A stretch of DNA of 64,000 nucleotides from positions 62,001 through 126,000 of the forward strand of contig NZ_ASJB01000046.1 in the NCBI RefSeq assembly GCF_000478275.1, read 5' to 3'. The translations under genes and the position numbers were made by a program. Each line of letters starts with the position of its first letter. Within the stretch, counting starts at the first letter, position 1. Below are positions 62,070-64,000 of this stretch, in pieces. The notes under the pieces were generated by a model. It had not been told where the DNA came from, made no database searches, and saw nothing but the letters and a program-made list of their open reading frames with translations. The stretch is from Amycolatopsis orientalis DSM 40040 = KCTC 9412 (GTDB taxonomy: Bacteria; Actinomycetota; Actinomycetes; Mycobacteriales; Pseudonocardiaceae).

Positions 62070-62522
62070 TCAGTGAGAGCCGGTGTAGTACCGGCACGCC
62101 TTGCAGGCGTACCGCATTTTGGCCACTCGCCACCGTTTCCGGTAGACCTCGAGATGTCCCGGCCGTGGCGGGTGCACGCCGAGTCTTTGGTGACTTCGCC
62201 TTTGGTGGCAGCGGATCCGCCGCCCCGTTTCGAAGAGCTCGGTCGCCAGTCCGAGGTAGGCGCGCCTGAGGGCGACCCCGGTTCCCGTCGTGAGGTTGTC
62301 CCGGCAGAACCGGTGCAGGAGGGCGAGGTCCGGCAGGCCGGGCGTGGTCACGCCGGGCAGGTGCTCGACGACGCCGAGGCCGGGATGCCCTGGGGGAAGG
62401 GAAAAACGCGTCGGGAGTCCACAATGGACGCAGGTGAGCGTGCAACTCAGGCATCGGGTGACATGGCGGATCCGCCGTTCGCGCTGATCCTCGTCGATCA
62501 CTTCGCGAACGTGCCACCCCAT
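62070..62522 (-). CDS. Cys-rich small protein, unknown
   Basis: The 150-residue protein has a zinc-ribbon-like N-terminal set (RCLSCTLTCVHCGL), a middle helix, and a second CKACRYY set at the C-terminus. The His/Arg-rich stretch between could bind nucleic acid. ATG 62522 follows GGGAGG. It lies 23 bases upstream of the Fe-S reductase gene, in the same direction, so the two may be co-transcribed. I recognise no family. Confidence 0.6.
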   Translation of the reverse strand: MGWHVREVIDEDQRERRIRHVTRCLSCTLTCVHCGLPTRFSLPPGHPGLGVVEHLPGVTTPGLPDLALLHRFCRDNLTTGTGVALRRAYLGLATELFETGRRIRCHQRRSHQRLGVHPPRPGHLEVYRKRWRVAKMRYACKACRYYTGSH

Positions 62523-62651
62523 GGAGCCTCCCAAGACCGTGGTGTGTCCTGTGTCACTCTCAATACTGGAGAGTAGGGCTCGCTCCCGGGGCCGCGACAG
62601 GTCCAACCGGATGGCATCACCGCCTCCGGTCGGCGTAACCCCCTCTCGCTC

Positions 62652-62994
62652 CGCATCCAGAGGACTAAACGCAACCCCGGGCACCCGAGACACGCATCCA
62701 GAGGACTAAACGCAGCAGTCAGGGTTGGCGGGGGAGCGCATCCAGAGGACGAAATGCGGTGGATCGGGGCGAGCTGCCCTGCCGTCGCTCGCCGGGGCGG
62801 GTGTCCCAAAGGCCCCCTTCAGGACGATGAGCGTCTCAAGGGGAGCCTTCGCGACACCCACCCGGCAGAGACGGCGGGGAAGGGCACGCATCCAGAGGAC
62901 TAAACGCAGCAGTCAGGGTTGGCGGGGGAGCGCATCCAGAGGACGAAATGCAACGCCGGGCACCCGGGGGAGTGCATTCAGAGGACGAAATGCG
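62652..62994. repeat. Array of six family C repeats with a 66-base duplication
   Basis: Units of CATCCAGAGGACTAAACG or CATCCAGAGGACGAAATG type lie at 62652, 62693, 62737, 62887, 62931 and 62973. The stretch 62691-62756 (two units plus spacer) recurs unchanged at 62885-62950. Spacers vary in length, so this is not a CRISPR array. I see no gene between 62523 and 63116. Confidence 0.85.
62801..62856. repeat. Family B-like palindrome inside the family C array
   Basis: An imperfect inverted repeat from GTGTC to GACAC with AAGGCCCCCTT / AAGGGGAGCCTT arms sits between repeats 3 and 4 of the array. Confidence 0.6.
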
Positions 62995-63074
62995 GGCGCA
63001 AGGCGGTACCGCACGGTTGCGCACACCGTGACCCACTCGTAGCCGAAAACCGCCCGCCGGGCGTCACGCGCTGG

Positions 63075-63080
63075 TTATAG
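63075..63080 (+). promoter_or_regulatory. Possible -10 box (TATAGT) before the YqiJ-like gene
   Basis: TATAGT lies about 37 bases upstream of ATG 63117. No clear -35 is seen at 17 bases. Confidence 0.4.
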
Positions 63081-63116
63081 TCCTGACCCGGGGTAATGGG
63101 GGAGGGAACGACGGCG

Positions 63117-63701
63117 ATGGGCGGGTTCGTCACCGCGGCTCTGGGGTTCCCGGCCGTGCTTTTCAGCTTCCTGCTGATCGTGGTGATCGGCTACTGGCTG
63201 CTGGCACTGCTCGGCGCCGTCGACACCGACGACTTCGACGGCGGCGACGGCCTCCTGGCGGGCTTCGGTGGGGTCCCGCTGTCGCTTTCGCTCTCTTTGC
63301 TGATCGCATTCACCTGGTTCGCCAGCCTGGCAGGGACGGTTCTTCTCGATGATCTGGAGCTTTCGACACCTTCGAGGATCGGCCTCGGGACGGGCGTGCT
63401 CGTCGTCGCGCTCGTGCTCGGCACGCTCGGGACGAGGGCGGTCGTAGTGCCGCTACGCCGCGTCTTCGGTTCCGCGAAGGAGCCGAGCAGGATGGACTTC
63501 GTCGGCCGCGCCGCGGTCATCCGGACCTCGTCGGTGACCCACGACTTCGGCCAGGCCGAGGTCGCCGCCGCCGACGGGTCGACGGCCATTGTGGACGTTC
63601 GCCAGGCGGGCGAAGGCAACCTCACGGCGGGCAGCCGCGTAGTTCTCTATGACTACGACTCCGAAGGCGAGTTCTTCTGGGTCGAGTCCTTGGACATCTG
63701 A
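63117..63701 (+). CDS. YqiJ/YuaF-like NfeD-related membrane protein
   Basis: The 194-residue protein has three helices, a loop with DTDDFDGGDGL, and a C-terminal OB-like beta domain (FVGRAAVIRT...TAIVDVRQAGEGNLTAGSRVVLYDYD) as in YqiJ/YuaF. This family partners with flotillin, whose gene follows after 17 bases. ATG 63117 has GGGGGAGG upstream; 63096 is an alternative. Confidence 0.82.
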   Translation: MGGFVTAALGFPAVLFSFLLIVVIGYWLLALLGAVDTDDFDGGDGLLAGFGGVPLSLSLSLLIAFTWFASLAGTVLLDDLELSTPSRIGLGTGVLVVALVLGTLGTRAVVVPLRRVFGSAKEPSRMDFVGRAAVIRTSSVTHDFGQAEVAAADGSTAIVDVRQAGEGNLTAGSRVVLYDYDSEGEFFWVESLDI

Positions 63702-63718
63702 AGCAGAAAAGGAACACT

Positions 63719-64000
63719 ATGGGTGCCATCAGCGTGGGGGCCGGCGTTCTGATCGCCGTGATAGTTGTCATCCTCCTGGTCTTGCTCTTCACCATCACCA
63801 GGTTGTTCAAAAAGGTGCCGCAGGGGAAGGCGCTGATCATCTCGAAGGTCCGCCGGGTCGACGTCACGTTCACCGGCGCGATCGTCCTTCCGGTGCTGCA
63901 CAAGGCCGAGATCATGGACACCTCGGTCAAGGCGATGGAGATCACCCGCACCGGCCGCGAAGGCCTGATCTGCCGGGACAACATCCGCGCCGACATCCGG
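63719..64000 (+). CDS. Flotillin-like (YqiK/FloT) protein, 3' end cut by the window
   Basis: The visible 94 residues have an N-terminal membrane helix (SVGAGVLIAVIVVILLVLLFTITRLFKKV) and the start of a band 7/SPFH domain (VPQGKALIISKVRRVDV). It follows the YqiJ-like gene with an AAAAGGAA site. Together they would form a membrane microdomain complex. The gene runs off the window. Confidence 0.88.
   Translation, partial: MGAISVGAGVLIAVIVVILLVLLFTITRLFKKVPQGKALIISKVRRVDVTFTGAIVLPVLHKAEIMDTSVKAMEITRTGREGLICRDNIRADIR

Noticed and set aside
62652..62994. CRISPR-like array
   Set aside because: Units of about 22 bases vary, spacers differ widely in length and one spacer is duplicated. No cas gene is present, and the unit occurs singly at gene ends elsewhere in the window.

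Overview
The window is high-GC DNA from an actinomycete. Leaderless and GTG/TTG starts, GTGA/ATGA-coupled operons, DasR-type and DtxR-type operators, F420-type oxidoreductases and many long intergenic palindromes point to a Pseudonocardiaceae genome, most likely Amycolatopsis-like (the genus is an inference). It looks like ordinary chromosome: I see no transposase, phage gene, integrase, tRNA or rRNA. About 51 protein genes are supported, the last one cut by the window edge.

Layout. 0.1-3.0 kb: a 57-residue Cys-containing peptide gene, then a TPR-CHAT protease-like protein. 3.1-3.8 kb: a small chitin-type AA10 LPMO whose -10 box overlaps a perfect DasR operator. 3.8-9.0 kb: a lone LigD-type polymerase domain, a PobA-like flavin hydroxylase, a P-loop kinase, a membrane protein and a ketosynthase. 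9.2-13.6 kb: a PAS-GGDEF-(degenerate EAL) protein, a membrane protein, and a TetR/tautomerase pair. 13.6-22.0 kb: a pterin-like gene cluster (see below). 22-26.8 kb: GNAT, beta-hydroxyacid dehydrogenase, and an F420-type oxidoreductase coupled to an OtrA/Tet(M)-like ribosomal protection GTPase. 27-31.6 kb: a dasABCD-like chitooligosaccharide uptake operon with a DasR-like operator. 32-42 kb: DoxX, a TPR protein, a GAF-PP2C phosphatase, YdeI, an ArsC-like protein, a baeRF/Rv2629-like protein with an MFS exporter and a divergent ArsR regulator, and an epoxide hydrolase with a divergent WYL regulator. 42-50 kb: a sulfatase-fold membrane enzyme, a PucR regulator, a secreted beta-propeller, a PhoD-like phosphatase and HtpG. 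50.4-54.3 kb: a ferric-siderophore ABC transporter under an iron box. 54.4-57.3 kb: a second PucR regulator and a secreted peptidase. 57.3-59.9 kb: a Mn-type ABC transporter. 59.9-64 kb: an Rv0338c-type Fe-S reductase, a Cys-rich small protein, and a YqiJ/flotillin pair.

The most interesting system is the 13.6-22 kb cluster. It holds a CDP-alcohol phosphotransferase, a BchC-like MDR oxidoreductase, a PTPS/QueD homologue that has lost its catalytic Cys, Asp-His pair and one zinc ligand, a GT4 glycosyltransferase, a methyltransferase, a flippase-like membrane protein and a GTP cyclohydrolase II with the Tyr-to-Met change linked to FAPy formation. On the far side of a repeat lie a creatininase-family (ArfB-like) amidohydrolase, an inositol-monophosphatase-family enzyme and a second GT4. 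Five genes of the core are start-stop overlapped. I infer a dedicated pathway from GTP through a formylaminopyrimidine to a glycosylated, possibly membrane-associated pterin-like product that is unrelated to riboflavin supply.

The second theme is chitin use: two loci 25-28 kb apart (LPMO; das transporter plus GH3 hexosaminidase) share DasR-type sites. The third theme is an unusual load of dispersed palindromic repeats of at least four sequence families. They sit almost exclusively at gene 3' ends and often contain the stop codon of the gene they follow, so they probably act as terminators that are mobile or copied around the genome.
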